A program made the translations under genes and the position numbers. Of a DNA stretch of 64,000 nt, positions 63,482 to 64,000 are shown one piece after another. The stretch is from Anaerotignum propionicum DSM 1682. GTDB taxonomy: Bacteria; Bacillota; Clostridia; Lachnospirales; Anaerotignaceae. The stretch covers positions 434,001 to 498,000 of the forward strand of contig NZ_CP014223.1 in assembly GCF_001561955.1 (NCBI RefSeq), in the 5' to 3' direction. The notes beneath the pieces are model-generated. The model ran no database searches, was not told the DNA's origin, and worked only from the letters and a program-made list of their open reading frames with translations. How positions within the stretch are numbered: the first letter of the stretch is position 1; every line of letters starts with the position of its first letter.

Positions 63482-63580
63482 ATGCTTAATTTGATTTACC
63501 TAAACACATGAAAATGCTATGTATGTTGAATGCCACACTTTGTGGATGACAAAAATACGATGTTTCATTGATTCTACTAA

Positions 63581-64000
63581 TTAGTTTGCTTTCTCTTCTT
63601 CGGGCGTCCCGCCAAAAGAGCTGTTCAGATTATCAGCATAGGAGAGAAGTCCACCGGTAATGCCATCTGCAAGATCCTCAGTAGGAATGATTATCCATCC
63701 TGTTTCCTTTTTCTCTAATTGGATATTCACCTCTGTTTCTTTTATTGTTTCTTTATTTGTTTCAAGGGCTTTTGCAAAAGCTTCATTTTGTTTTGCCTCA
63801 AGTGCTTCTGCATCCAAACCGGAGAATGCTAAAGAAAGCAGTTCGCTGAATACTTCTCCCATTACGGTTTTCATATCAATATTTTTAATGGAAGTTTTGA
63901 CAGTAGCCGTTGTATCTTTTGCATCTGTAGAGACTACTTCATAGGTAAGGTTTTTTAAAATAGATTTAATTAGAGTATTGGCTGACTCATCCTCTGTTTC
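63581..64000 (-). CDS. lipoprotein-like protein, C-terminal part (runs off window)
   Basis: The frame is open from 64000 to the stop at 63581, giving the last 139 residues. The sequence TANTLIKSILKNLTYEVV-like start, followed by TVKTSIKNIDMKTVMGEVF and a closing amphipathic region with WIIIPTEDLADGITGG, resembles the NTF2-like domain of clostridial lipoproteins (DUF4878/DUF5105 style). The 5' end with any signal peptide lies outside the window. It may be resident chromosome or cargo of the putative element; its composition does not differ obviously. Confidence 0.65.
   Translation of the reverse strand, partial: ETEDESANTLIKSILKNLTYEVVSTDAKDTTATVKTSIKNIDMKTVMGEVFSELLSLAFSGLDAEALEAKQNEAFAKALETNKETIKETEVNIQLEKKETGWIIIPTEDLADGITGGLLSYADNLNSSFGGTPEEEKAN

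Noticed and set aside
63482-63580. Sigma-E/K-type promoter (CATACATA near 63513-63520) for the recombinase
   Set aside because: The -10-like sequence has no convincing -35 partner at the required distance.

Overview
The window looks like chromosome from a low-GC, endospore-forming, anaerobic member of the Clostridia (Lachnospiraceae or Anaerotignaceae are reasonable guesses, not proven). Supporting signs are spo0A, a CotJC-type coat protein, a LysM/GH18 spore-cortex-type hydrolase, SecD and SecF as separate proteins, HemZ, strong AGGAGG ribosome sites with frequent TTG starts, and dense U-tailed terminators. I see no rRNA, tRNA, CRISPR array or insertion sequence. The only mobile-element signal is a serine recombinase at the right end.

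Layout. 0.4-7.8 kb: an M16 peptidase-like pair (yfmF, yfmH), lgt, an Uup-type ABC-F ATPase and a CNNM/CBS membrane protein. 7.9-16.1 kb: sleL-like hydrolase and a TlpA-like lipoprotein (minus strand), an OmpR-type two-component pair, a copper-amine-oxidase-domain lipoprotein and a PHP phosphoesterase. 16.3-21.8 kb: TIGR04086 protein, secD, secF, then ttcA, a tyrosine recombinase and a CoA-type Nudix hydrolase. 21.8-25 kb (minus): rplS, lepB, rbgA in the usual order, with lepB apparently frameshifted, and an AEC permease. 25.3-28.1 kb: TetR regulator, DUF308 membrane protein and a radical SAM/SPASM protein. 28.2-37.5 kb: apt and recJ (minus), a GH3 lipoprotein, then rel, dtd, hemZ, hisS.

37.7-46.5 kb: trkA-trkH potassium uptake, a small membrane protein, lepA with a structured leader, then spo0A, rsmA/ksgA and a COG2426 membrane protein on the minus strand. 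46.7-58 kb: an RpiR regulator, two divergent unknown genes, a DJ-1 protein, a CYTH triphosphatase, a protein with sixteen tandem hexapeptides, trmB, DUF4364, a TIGR01212 radical SAM protein, a PLP aminotransferase and two unknown genes. 58.4-61.4 kb: a PheB-like ACT protein, thrB and lysC (aspartate-family amino acids). 61.4-64 kb: a CotJC-like gene lacking its N-terminus whose 5' end overlaps the end of a large serine recombinase, then a lipoprotein-like gene running off the window.

Most genes are housekeeping. The most interesting point is the cotJC/serine-recombinase junction, which looks like one end of an element interrupting a sporulation gene (compare skin in sigK). Next are the single-base frameshift in lepB, the 18-bp coding repeat at 50.9 kb, the recombinase ribosome site buried in a 15-bp hairpin, and palindromic intergenic elements before ttcA and lepA.
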